A stretch of DNA of 64,000 bases from Lithodes maja (taxonomy: Eukaryota > Arthropoda > Malacostraca > Decapoda > Lithodidae): positions 1 to 64,000 of the forward strand of contig JBAKBP010000183.1 of assembly GCA_037953745.1 (NCBI GenBank), written 5' to 3'. The position numbers and the translations under genes were made by a program. The notes beneath the pieces were generated by a model. It was not told where the DNA came from, did not search any database, and worked only from the letters and a program-made list of their open reading frames with translations. Positions 30,477 through 39,943 of the stretch are shown in pieces (within the stretch, counting starts at the first letter, position 1; each line of letters begins with the position of its first letter).

Positions 30477-33400
30477 ATGGCTGACCTCCGGCTATCATTA
30501 ATTCGTGGGTGCGGGTCTGCCCAGCGTAGTGAGGCAGGTAACAAGGGGCGTGACGCCCCACCCCCCCGAGTTAGTAATATATCTTATGCAAACAAGTACA
30601 AGAGTTATGATACCAAGACTGACCACAAGACTAGCACCGTCCCATTTAAGAAGGGGCCGGGCCCTTCCCAGTACCAAGGGAAGCCCAAAGGGGAGTTAGA
30701 GTGTTATCAATGTCATAAAAAGGGGCACTTTGCAAGAGTCTGTCCTAGCAAACCACCTACAGCAGCTGTGTCTTTGGCCTGCAACATTGGTGTGTCTCTG
30801 AAGCCTTCTGAGTTTGCCCGGGGCAGTTCGTCAGAGGCTGAGGCACAGCCAATGCAGAAGCACCTGGGAGGCTCGAACCCTGCTCAGGATGTTTTTTGCG
30901 ACCATAGAGGACGGGGTTGCGTGATGTGGGCGGGGCGCAAGCATGGAGTAGAGGTCTTGCGTGATACAGGTGCTTCCCAGACTTTGATGAAAAACTTGAC
31001 TGGCTACCCTATAAATGCGGCTCGGGTGGTGGTGGTGCAGGGTATTAATGCAACTCGGTCATACCCGCTGGTGCGGTTGGAGTTGGAGGTGGATGGTGTG
31101 GCACGTGAATTGGATGTTGGGATTGTGGAGAAACTGCCAGTGGAGGGCGTCGACCTTCTTCTCGGCAACGACTTTGCAATGCCCGCTTCTGAGGTTCTAC
31201 CCTTAGTCGTTGCCGAGAGGCCGGCCGACGTGAGTAGGGAAGAGCGAGAGTGGGTCGAGCGGTGCCAGGCACAACCCATGGCGTGTGCTGTCACCCGAGC
31301 TCGGGCAGCTAAAGTGTCACAGCCTAGTCCTCCGTCTTCAGACCAGCAGAGGAACGATCAACAGGAGGAGGCTAAAGCTGGAGTTGGTTTTAAGAGTTTT
31401 GACTCGGCGGCTCTCCTGGGTGATTCAGTATTAGCACCATTACTTAGTTCTGGAGTAGCCCCTGGGCCTGTCATCGAGAGTGACGAGGCTGGGCATGACG
31501 AGTCTCCACGACAGCAACGTTATGAACATCGAGAGAGACAGAGGGAGCAGCTCAGTATCGGGGAGGGTCATGCATTGCTCCGGGAGCAGTTAGATCGCTT
31601 GGCACCCTCAGATATACGTCGGTTGCAGCTGGAGGACCCTGAGCTCCAAACGTGTGCTAATGGAGCTGTGGAGCTCGACGAGGACGGTGATGCACAGCCG
31701 GGAGATTTTTTTTATTTAGATGGCATCCTGTATCGGCGTTTTCAAGACCCTAACCGTAGCTGGAAGATGGGGTCCGGGGTAGTGGACCAGTTGATGGTGC
31801 CGCGGGAGTGCAGGGATAGCCTACTGAGTTTGGCGCATGACACACCGCTGGCAGGACATTTGGGGGTAAGAAAAACGGTGGCGGCTTTGGGGAAGTTGTT
31901 TTGGTGGCCGGGGATGAAGTCTCATGTGCAGTCCTGGATAAACTCATGTGATATTTGTCAACGGGTCGGGAAACCAAACCAAGTTATTCCTAAAGCTCCG
32001 TTGCACCCTATTCCTGTAATTGGGCCACCTTTTAGTAAGATTGTTGTTGACATGGTTGGTCCCCTCCCTCCCACAAAGGCTGGTAATAAATTTTTGTTAA
32101 CCATCATGGATGTTGCCACTAGATACCCCGATGCATACCCCATGAAAAACGGCATGGCTAAGACGGTAGTCAGTAACTTGTTGTGGTACTTTTCAAGGTA
32201 CGGGTACCCGGAGGAGATTCAGTCTGATCAGGGGTCCAATTTCACCTCCAATCTCTTTAAGCAAACAATGCAACAGCATGGAATACGGGCGGTGGTATCG
32301 TCAGCGTATCACCCTGAGAGCCAAGGGGTGCTTGAGCGGTGGCATGCCACCCTTAAAAGCATGCTCAGGTGTTGTTGTGCTGATAACGGAAGAGATTGGG
32401 ATCTTGGATTGCCGTATGTACTGTTTGCTGCTCGGGAAGTGCCTGGTGAGAGCCTGGGATTTAGTCCAAACGAGCTGATTTTTGGACACCGAGTCAGGGG
32501 CCCCCTTAATATGCTGCGGGAAATTTGGGAAGGAACTGTGCCGCCTTGTTCCTTGTTGAAGTATGTGTTTGAAAGCCGTGAGCGCATGCTTAAGAGTCTG
32601 GAGATGGCAGGTCGGAATTTAACAGGGTCACAAGCTTTAATGAAGGACAGGTATGATCGCAAAGTGAAGCTCCGGGAGTTCATTGTGGGACAGGAGGTGT
32701 TGATTTTGTTGCCTTTGGTGGGTAACCCCTTGTCGGCGAAGTATACTGGACCCTATAAAATTGTGGAGAAAATTTCGGACCTAGATTACCTTGTTGCCAC
32801 TCCAGACAGGAGGAAGAAGAATCAGTTATGTCACGTGAACCTGATAAAAGAGTATGTGAGGCGCCCCTCTGAGCCTCTCACTGTCCCTGTGTTGGCTTGT
32901 TGCGGCCGTGGTGGAGAAGGAGAGGGGGACAGTCAAGCTTCAGAGGAGGATAGCTGGGATCACCATGTATCAGCGGATCAGTGGGCGGGGGACTCGAGCC
33001 TAAGGGTTGACGAGGCTATAGCCCATTTGCCTGAGCCGCAATTTGAAGCTATCCGTCAGTTGCTCGGTTTATACCCCACTGTATTCGCTGAACATCCAGG
33101 CCTCACTACTCAGGCTATGCATGATGTTGACGTGGGGCACCATGTACCCTTTAAGTCAATCCCATACCGTGTGCCCCCCATAAAACTACCCGCTCTGAGG
33201 GATGAGTTGGAGTATATGCTCGGTAGAGGGTTGATAGAGAAAGGTACCGTTAAATGGACTTCCCCCGTAACACTGCAGCCTAAACCAGATGGCAAGGTAC
33301 GCTTCTGTATTGATTTCCGTAGGCTAAACGGTTTGACTCCAACTAACCCATATCCTCTTCCTCGGGTTGATGATAGTGTTGATAAAATTGGTAATGCTCG

Positions 33401-33806
33401 GTTTTTGTCTAAAGTTGATTTAGTAAAAGGTTACTGGCAAGTACCTTTGTCCGAGCGCGCTAAAGAGGTATGTGGTTTTGTGGTGGACGGGAGTACTTAC
33501 CGGTGTAATGTTATGCCCTACGGACTTAAGAATGCACCAGCAACGTTTCAGAACCTGATGAATGAAAGTGAAAAGGACAATGATGCGCTGGGGCATTTCG
33601 AGATCTATGTTCCAGCCTATGGTCCGGTCGGTGTAGTTTACCCAGATCATTACCCTCTCGAGATCTTGGACCAGTTTCACAATCGGAATATGAGGCTGAC
33701 CAGGTGGTCACTAAGGTTATTGGTATATAACCTGGACATAAGCCATATTGCCGGTTGTGACAACGAGGTTGCATGTGGTCGTTCAGGGGTATATGATCCT
33801 GGGTAG
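30477..33806 (+). CDS. Gag end-protease-integrase-RT fragment, Gypsy element 2
   Basis: Open for 1,109 codons. In order: CCHC zinc knuckle (30,702-30,743); protease with DTGAS (D at 30,963) and LLLGNDF; integrase zinc domain (H 31,836, H 31,857, C 31,947, C 31,956); integrase core with D 32,049 (VVDMVGP), D 32,226 (SDQGSNF) and E 32,334 (PESQGVLE), giving D-35-E; and a GPY/F-type module (GPYKIV) near 32,750. Next comes RT from about 33,160, with 'VRFCIDFRRLNGLTP', KVDLVKGYWQVPL and 'NVMPYGLKNAPATFQNLMNE'. Directly after LMNE the protein jumps to an RNase H C-terminal stretch (YPDHYPLEIL, 'RLTRWSLRLLVYNLDISHI'), so YxDD and the RNase H active site are missing. Integrase appears intact; RT does not. 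The ATG at 30,477 is only the first Met in this frame. Translation probably needs the upstream frame. Confidence 0.88.
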   Translation: MADLRLSLIRGCGSAQRSEAGNKGRDAPPPRVSNISYANKYKSYDTKTDHKTSTVPFKKGPGPSQYQGKPKGELECYQCHKKGHFARVCPSKPPTAAVSLACNIGVSLKPSEFARGSSSEAEAQPMQKHLGGSNPAQDVFCDHRGRGCVMWAGRKHGVEVLRDTGASQTLMKNLTGYPINAARVVVVQGINATRSYPLVRLELEVDGVARELDVGIVEKLPVEGVDLLLGNDFAMPASEVLPLVVAERPADVSREEREWVERCQAQPMACAVTRARAAKVSQPSPPSSDQQRNDQQEEAKAGVGFKSFDSAALLGDSVLAPLLSSGVAPGPVIESDEAGHDESPRQQRYEHRERQREQLSIGEGHALLREQLDRLAPSDIRRLQLEDPELQTCANGAVELDEDGDAQPGDFFYLDGILYRRFQDPNRSWKMGSGVVDQLMVPRECRDSLLSLAHDTPLAGHLGVRKTVAALGKLFWWPGMKSHVQSWINSCDICQRVGKPNQVIPKAPLHPIPVIGPPFSKIVVDMVGPLPPTKAGNKFLLTIMDVATRYPDAYPMKNGMAKTVVSNLLWYFSRYGYPEEIQSDQGSNFTSNLFKQTMQQHGIRAVVSSAYHPESQGVLERWHATLKSMLRCCCADNGRDWDLGLPYVLFAAREVPGESLGFSPNELIFGHRVRGPLNMLREIWEGTVPPCSLLKYVFESRERMLKSLEMAGRNLTGSQALMKDRYDRKVKLREFIVGQEVLILLPLVGNPLSAKYTGPYKIVEKISDLDYLVATPDRRKKNQLCHVNLIKEYVRRPSEPLTVPVLACCGRGGEGEGDSQASEEDSWDHHVSADQWAGDSSLRVDEAIAHLPEPQFEAIRQLLGLYPTVFAEHPGLTTQAMHDVDVGHHVPFKSIPYRVPPIKLPALRDELEYMLGRGLIEKGTVKWTSPVTLQPKPDGKVRFCIDFRRLNGLTPTNPYPLPRVDDSVDKIGNARFLSKVDLVKGYWQVPLSERAKEVCGFVVDGSTYRCNVMPYGLKNAPATFQNLMNESEKDNDALGHFEIYVPAYGPVGVVYPDHYPLEILDQFHNRNMRLTRWSLRLLVYNLDISHIAGCDNEVACGRSGVYDPG

Positions 33807-34296
33807 ATTGACACACGGGTAGCCTCCTGCTTTGGTTTGAGTAGTATTTTGCGCTTGGTGCTTGTTGGCTCGCGGTTGTAGCCCAGCGTATTGGGTCGTA
33901 AAGCAGGATTGTTGAGCGTTTGGTATAGAAGAAAATAGGCTGCCCTTATAGTGCAGCCGGAAAAAAACATATTAAAATATAAAAAATCATATAAAAACTC
34001 TTTCTTTTTGATATAGATAATTGTATAAGTTTGTCATAGCCTATAGTGTTTGAGTAGTCCACGAACTATCAAACGGCTGAGCTGCTGTAAGCTCGCTCTG
34101 GGAGCATGATATTATGTCTTTTACTATTGTTGGGAGGAGTTATGCAATGTGAATTTTTTTTTTTTATATAAGATGTGTTTTAGTGATAAACTCAGCGTTG
34201 TTTTAGTGCCATGCGGTCGCTGGGTGTGAGGGGTTTGATGGGGTTCTGTATATCAGATTTTAGCTCAGGGTTGAGCAAGTAAAATCTTGGGGGAGG
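33807..34296 (+). other. 3' untranslated region and polypurine tract, Gypsy element 2
   Basis: Near-identical to 17,848-18,330 of element 1. GGGGGAGG at 34,289-34,296 abuts the 3' LTR. Confidence 0.75.
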
Positions 34297-36152
34297 TGTG
34301 ACGCATGTCGAGTATGAGCATGCTGTACAGAACGCCCAGTCAGGCCCCACCCTCGCTAGGATCGTCAGGGCAGGAACTTTGGCTGTAGTCTGTGTAGAGT
34401 TTCCTAACTCAGTTTATGTGAACCGTTGTACTATAAGTATTATCATTATGTATTTTGTTTTCTTCTAAGTCAACGAGTTCTATTTTATATCATTAGATAT
34501 AAGTATTGTGTGTGGGACTTATATGTAATGATGAGAGGAGAGAGAGAGAGATATTACGTAACGGGGATCAGTGAGTGCGCCACGCGGGCCGGTAGGCCTA
34601 ATTCCCTCCTCCCTCCTCCCTTCCTCCCTTTCAGCGCGTGGGAAGTTCTTTGTCGATCCCAGATTGAGAGAGAATATGACGTCATGATTACCAGTGGGCG
34701 GTCCTTAAGTAGTTTGAGATATGCCGCTAGAGGGCCGAGTATAAAAAGAGAGGTTCGTGCCACCAGCCATCAGAACTCATCAGGCAAAGCGACTTCTCAT
34801 ATCCCTTGCAACTATCCATATTCTTCCGACTGATGTGAACTTTCTCTACTCTCTGAACAGCCTATCTTCTTCCCTTCTCGTCCCTGTTTAACCTCCATGA
34901 CCCCTTTGGTGCAGATTTAGTCAGCCAAAGTATTATCGCTTGAGTTCTCACGAGATAAGTGCCTGTTAGATAGCCTATTTTTGGAAGGGTTAACTAGAAT
35001 AGGATTGATTGATGTTTGTTGCACTCGTATATGCATTTCCCTGTGTGCGATTATTCATGTTCCTGTTTTCTGCTGGTTTAGGCAATGCTAGACTGGGATA
35101 GGGTTTCTGAGTTGTGATTTCCTATGAGTACTAGGTTGCGGTTGAACCAGTACAATTGCAACGGAGACGTGGAACGCCTAGGTGGTCTTTCTGACTGTGT
35201 ACCGTGGGAGTTTAGCACTGTGTTGCGAGTGAGGGCTTTTGCCTGTGCCACCCAACACTGTGCTATCTCATTTGCTTGACTTTGAGAGGATCGCCAGGAG
35301 AGAACCAGATACTAGTGATCTGGATCTCTCAAGAGAGCATCCCGTCAATTACCGTAATTTGGCCGCACAGTCTTAAGGACCTCGCTAGGCTACGAGCCGC
35401 TTGCTCAGCCATTGTCTCTTAACCTTAGATATCCCAGCTAGACTTTGCTCGACCAGCAGATACAGTATAGTATTGAAGCTTCTCCTTATGTATATTATTG
35501 TTTAAGCACTATTGATTTCATGTGTGGCACGCTTAGCTACTTCAGAGATTAGTGGCCCACGAGCACAATCTTAGTAGGCTATTGCTAGTGCATTGTCGGA
35601 GTACTTCTTCTTAATGTTTGCCATATCCTATTGCTTATTCTTATAATTCTTCTTATGTCAATTTAAAGCCTTTAATTACCAGTGAGTTATTCATTAAATT
35701 GCTGTTCAAAATCCGATACTTACTTCTTATGAGTATTCGAGAAGCATCTAACTTATCAGAAGATTCCTTGCTTGATGCTCGAGGACTATTGTTTAACGTA
35801 ACGTAATAGTGCCGATCCGAAGTAGAGGGTGGAGGACTTCTTAAGTTCTTAGTTCAAGGGTGGATTACTTCGGCTTCGGCCAACACTATTCTTTAGTGTT
35901 GTAGTACTTTCTTCTTTGTTTGATTGTTGACCAGACTAGATAACTCCCGTCTTGTTATTAGTCTGTTGTGTGAAACGCTAGTACCGAGTTCTTGTATACC
36001 CCGTTATAGCAGATAGAACTCTGGAGGGTAGTGGCGTTTTTTGTTCGGCTGGCAGTACTCTGGGGTTGGGATCGTGTGTTTCCGTTGTGGCAGCGAGCCA
36101 TACTCGAGTCCTGTGTAAGAGCCCTAGTGTACCCGAGTGCCCGGTCGTAACA
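34297..36152 (+). repeat. 3' LTR of Gypsy element 2
   Basis: 1,856 bp. Matches the 5' LTR closely but has its own 16-base spacer between TATA (34,740-34,748) and initiator (34,755-34,770, TCGTGCCACCAGCCAT), plus about five scattered substitutions. Confidence 0.92.
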
Positions 36153-36715
36153 CTATGCAGTGTTGACTAACATGAGAATAGCTCTGAATTATTTAGATGA
36201 AGCGATGTTAGCAAAAATAATAGGGACAATAATACGACCAAGACTGGAGTATGCAGCAGTGGTGTGGTCTCCACACCTTATAAAACATAATAAAAAACTG
36301 GAAAGAGTTCAGAGAGTTGCCACTAAGATGATAGCTAGCCTTAGAGACCTGCCTTATGAGGAGAGATTGGAGAGGCTAAAGCTGCCAACGCTGAGGGAGA
36401 GGAGAGAGAGAGGTGACATGATCATGATGTTTAAGTGTGTGAAAGGTTTTGAGAAGATCGACAAGGGAGATTTTGTGGTGAGGGACGAGGGAAGAACCAG
36501 GGGTCATGATTGTAAGTTGAGGAAAGTTATATGTAAGTCTGATGTAAGAAAGTTCAGCTTCCCGTATAGAAGCATTGAGTGTTGGAATAAGTTGGATGGG
36601 GAGGTGGTGGGAGCAAGAAATATCCAAACTTTTAAAGCAAAAAATTGGATAAATGTAGAGAGAGAGACAGGACAACACGAGCTTAGGCTCAAATCCTGTA
36701 TACTACAATTAGGTG
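36153..36715 (+). pseudogene. LINE fragment (RT C-terminus), directly after Gypsy 2
   Basis: Encodes the region following the RT palm of a non-LTR retrotransposon: IRPRLEYAAVVWSPH, then 'KKLERVQRVATKMIASLRDL', RLERLKLPTLRERRERGDM and a SIECWNKLDGEVV end. The open frame begins at about 36,160 and is 5'-truncated by the Gypsy LTR. The family differs from LINE-A, LINE-B and LINE-R. The clade (CR1- or Jockey-like) is not assigned. Confidence 0.75.
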
Positions 36716-37612
36716 AGTACACACAAAATCCTAGGAGTCACATACGACACCCAAATGACATTCAAACAGCACACCACAAACACGAAAAAGAAACTGACAC
36801 CATGACTTAACGCCCTCAGATCACTTGCCCACACAAAATTTGGACACAACAAAGAAACTACCACCACAGTCTACAAACAATACATAAGATCAGTTATGGA
36901 ATACGCAAGCCCGGCCTGGGCTTCTAACCTAGCTGAAACACATCATAAGACCTTACAGACTATTCAAAATAAAGCCCTTAAAATCATCACAGGATGCACA
37001 GCTACTACACCCACAGATCACCTACATCAAGAAACCAAAGTCCTAAAAGTCAAAGATCATCTAGACATGAGAGGCACTCAATTCATGGCCTCCACGAATC
37101 AACACCACCCACTACACTACATGGCAACACACCCACAGACACCAAGAAATATCAAAACAACACCCAGCACACGCTATCACACACAAATACTGTCTTCTCT
37201 CCCTCCCTGCCCACCCCGAACCAACTTCCAGAAGCACATCCATACTCATATCACTCGCCGTTCCATCCACTCACTCATAGACAACACGCAGCTGCAAGCA
37301 CGACCTCCCGAAATCCATCCATCCCTTCCTCGCGAGGACAGAGTCCACCTGGCCAGGCTGAGATGCGGACACCATCCAGCTCTTCTGAGCTATCAGAAGA
37401 GACTGGATGACTCCGTCGTCGACACCTGCCCGGGTTGTAACACAGCACCCCATACCATAAAACACATCATAGAAGACTGCATTTCACACAACCACTTACG
37501 CCAACAACACAATCTACACTATTTGAGAGCTCTGTGGGAGAGCCCGACCGTGGCCATGGCCTTCCTTAAGGACTCGGGGCTGTTCGGCCAGGCAGCTTAG
37601 GGAACAACAACA
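36716..37612 (+). pseudogene. LINE-A copy 1, 3' fragment
   Basis: Matches the last ~890 bp of the LINE-A copies at 37.6 and 46.8 kb. The intact part of the frame (36,896-37,600) covers YASPAWASNLAETHHKTL, an 'RLRCGHHPALLSYQKRLDD' segment, a zinc-knuckle-like CPGCNTAPHTIKHIIEDC, and the terminal SGLFGQAA. A stop at about 36,801 breaks the upstream part. The element ends AGGGAACAACAACAACA, an (AAC)n tail, and the next LINE-A copy starts immediately after it. Confidence 0.8.
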
Positions 37613-37641
37613 ACAGGTCCTGATGTGGCGGCGTCTACGCC

Positions 37642-39708
37642 ATGGGGCCACCTCCCGAGGCTGCCAACCGCGGATGGCTGCCGACCCTCCACGGCCGAAG
37701 ACAAAATCAACGACCAGTGGAGGAAAACCGGATGCCGGCCGCGGGGAGCAGTTTCGGGAGCCAAACCGTCACAACCATCCCCTGCCCCCTCCCTGGGGGC
37801 ACGGGTCCTTGGAGCGGCTTCGGTCGCGCCGGAAATTTCCACACCTCTCACACCACACACACACATCACACAGTTTTTCCTACACCGAGAAATGACTCTC
37901 CGGCTGTCATTTCTCGAAGACTTCTTCTAGCCGGAGACATTGAGAGCAACCCAGGACCCACGTACACATACATATGTCCAACTTGCTCAAAACCCATCAC
38001 TTCGAGTCGCCATACTAAGGGTTCAGTTCTCTGCAATTCATGCGGGAACTGGACCCACTTCACCTGCACAACACTTGCCTCCAAGAAACACTACACAAAC
38101 ACCTGGACCTGTTCCTCATGCCCCTCCCTCTCCCAGTCAAATCCCTCACCTAAAACCCGTCCACCTCTCCTCCCCAACCCACCTAACCTTCCCATATCAT
38201 CCACTCCCCCCCCTAAAACCCGTCCACCTCTCCTCCCTAACCCACCTAACCTTCCCATACCATCCACATCCTCAACTCAACACACCACACCCCATCCTAA
38301 TCCATTCCAACCCCCATCTCCTGCTCCCCAATCCCCACCCCCACCTCACCCATCCCAACCCCCAGCCCCTCCCTCACCCCCACCCCCACCCAATCCTCGT
38401 GCAGCAGCACCCAACATACATCACGCACATAACATTAACATTCTTCAACTGAACATAGATGGCATCAACACAAAGAAACACAAACTCTCACACTTCATCA
38501 AACAACACAACATACACATTGCCATCTTACAAGAAACAAAATTCCGCACAACACAAAAAACACCCACATTTCATAATTTCACCACCATCAGACAAGACCG
38601 GGCTGTCGGCGGGGGCGGTGGACTCATCACCCTCGTACATAAAGAAATATCATACATAGTAACCAGTGTACAAACCAAATCCCTCCTCCCCCCAAATGAT
38701 AACACAACAGAAATACAGTCAATTAAAATACGCACTGGCAACAACTCCAACATAACCATCATAAACACATACATCCCTCCCCAAACATCCCTTACAGTAC
38801 CAAATGAATACAGACCACACTTACAACACATCACAAACACCCCACACATCATCCTGGGTGGTGACTTCAACGCCAAGACGTCGGCCTGGTTTGTCGACAA
38901 CCCCGACACAGACAGAGGGCTGGTACTACAAAACCAAACCGATAACCTCATCATCCTTAACGACATCCATCAACATACCCATATTCCTCACCAAGCCCTC
39001 TATAACCCATCATCTCCAGACATCACCTTTTGCTCCCCAGAACTCGCCCCCACAACATCCTGGAGGGTGGTCAGAACCTTAGGCTTTGACCACCTCCCGA
39101 TCATTATCACCACCAAAACCAGACTCACCCCAGCTAGCCACAAACACACATACACCAATTATAAAAGAGCTAACTGGGAAGCATTCACAAATGAGACAGA
39201 ACAACACTTCACAACTCTAAACAGTACACCCATCACTAAAATCAACAATGCTGTACACATACTCAATAAAACTATCCAAAACGCTGACAAGAAACACATT
39301 CCAAGAGGTAACAGAAAAAGACACAACCCCAACTTCACACCAGAAATTCAAAACCTCATCAGACAACGCGACATACTGAAACACTCCCCAGCACCCCACA
39401 CACAAGACATCACACAACAAATTCAAGCACTCAACACCCAAACTAACAACAAAATACAAGAACAACAAAAACTAAATTGGAATAACTTCCTACAAACACT
39501 TGATCACAAAACAAACCCCAAAAAACTCTACAAAACACTAAACAGCATCACACTTTCCAACAGCAACACAACACAATCACATGCTGCAATCACAACAACA
39601 GACTCTACTCCTTCATGTAAACAACAAGCAAACACTCTCATCAAATCACTTCTCACATGTCAGCCACCTAAAACCTCACAAAGACGACCGACGTGTCATC
39701 CGACGTAA
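37642..39708 (+). CDS. LINE-A protein, N-terminal part: 2A motif, PHD finger, endonuclease
   Basis: ATG 37,642 is the first Met after an in-frame TGA at 37,621. It encodes a ~92-residue leader, then LLLAGDIESNPGP (37,921-37,959), a 2A-type ribosome-skipping motif. A C4HC3 PHD-like finger follows (about 37,972-38,120: CPTC, CNSC, H-x2-C, CSSC). Then a proline-rich linker with a ~66-bp direct duplication (KTRPPLLPNPPNLPI twice, near 38,150 and 38,216), and an APE-type endonuclease with LQLNIDG, LQETKF, GGDFNAK, SPDITF and FDHLPI. The endonuclease would nick target DNA; the finger may bind nucleic acid. The frame runs into unrelated residues after about 39,648, where an extra A (ATCAAATCAC against ATCAATCAC in copy 3) shifts it, and stops at 39,708. 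Confidence 0.85.
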   Translation: MGPPPEAANRGWLPTLHGRRQNQRPVEENRMPAAGSSFGSQTVTTIPCPLPGGTGPWSGFGRAGNFHTSHTTHTHHTVFPTPRNDSPAVISRRLLLAGDIESNPGPTYTYICPTCSKPITSSRHTKGSVLCNSCGNWTHFTCTTLASKKHYTNTWTCSSCPSLSQSNPSPKTRPPLLPNPPNLPISSTPPPKTRPPLLPNPPNLPIPSTSSTQHTTPHPNPFQPPSPAPQSPPPPHPSQPPAPPSPPPPPNPRAAAPNIHHAHNINILQLNIDGINTKKHKLSHFIKQHNIHIAILQETKFRTTQKTPTFHNFTTIRQDRAVGGGGGLITLVHKEISYIVTSVQTKSLLPPNDNTTEIQSIKIRTGNNSNITIINTYIPPQTSLTVPNEYRPHLQHITNTPHIILGGDFNAKTSAWFVDNPDTDRGLVLQNQTDNLIILNDIHQHTHIPHQALYNPSSPDITFCSPELAPTTSWRVVRTLGFDHLPIIITTKTRLTPASHKHTYTNYKRANWEAFTNETEQHFTTLNSTPITKINNAVHILNKTIQNADKKHIPRGNRKRHNPNFTPEIQNLIRQRDILKHSPAPHTQDITQQIQALNTQTNNKIQEQQKLNWNNFLQTLDHKTNPKKLYKTLNSITLSNSNTTQSHAAITTTDSTPSCKQQANTLIKSLLTCQPPKTSQRRPTCHPT
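37921..37959 (+). other. 2A-like recoding motif in LINE-A
   Basis: Encodes LLLAGDIESNPGP, matching the D-(V/I)-E-x-N-P-G-P consensus at which ribosomes skip the bond between the final Gly (37,954) and Pro (37,957). It would split the leader from the finger-endonuclease-RT protein. 2A motifs are established in several APE-type non-LTR retrotransposons as well as in some RNA viruses. The context here is a retrotransposon. Confidence 0.85.
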
Positions 39709-39863
39709 GAGACAATTCCCCACAGACCCTGACTATACACCCTTCACCAATCACCAGACAAAGCATATCATCAACAATCTCAAGCACTCACCCGCCTGTG
39801 GCCTAGACAACATAAGCAACATACACCTCAGACACCTGGGACCACAAGGCATACAAGCACTCA

Positions 39864-39943
39864 CTATCACCACCCATAACGAGGGGCGTCGCGCTCCTTG
39901 GTGCCGCTAGAAGAGCGGCGAACACATCAAAAGGTATCAAAAG
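39864..39943. repeat. ~80-bp insert in LINE-A copy 2
   Basis: Present in copy 2 between ACTCAC and TAACATATC but absent from copy 3 (47,860). It contains GGGGCGTCGCGCTCCTTGGT and a duplicated ATCAAAAGGT at its end. Source unknown. Confidence 0.6.

Larger units (their letters stand above)
27243..36152 (+). mobile_element. Ty3/Gypsy-type LTR retrotransposon, element 2 (integrase before RT)
   Basis: An 8,910-bp element with two 1,856-bp LTRs, primer-binding-site-like TGGCGACC, gag, protease, integrase, then RT and RNase H remnants, and a GGGGGAGG polypurine tract. Integrase lies upstream of RT, an order normal for Ty1/copia but unusual for Ty3/Gypsy and known from the Gmr1-like group. Gag is separated from pol by a one-base frameshift. 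The RT YxDD box and most of RNase H are absent. Unlike element 1, the flanks (GTATGT and CTATGC) do not give a clear 4-bp duplication, and the LTRs differ in a 16-base promoter block. Confidence 0.92.

Noticed and set aside
36896..37600. Independent host gene encoding a zinc-knuckle protein
   Set aside because: It is the 3' end of LINE-A, matched almost base for base by the copies at 41 and 49 kb.
37921..37959. Integrated RNA virus, suggested by the 2A motif
   Set aside because: The surrounding frame encodes a PHD finger, APE endonuclease and non-LTR RT, so it is a retrotransposon.
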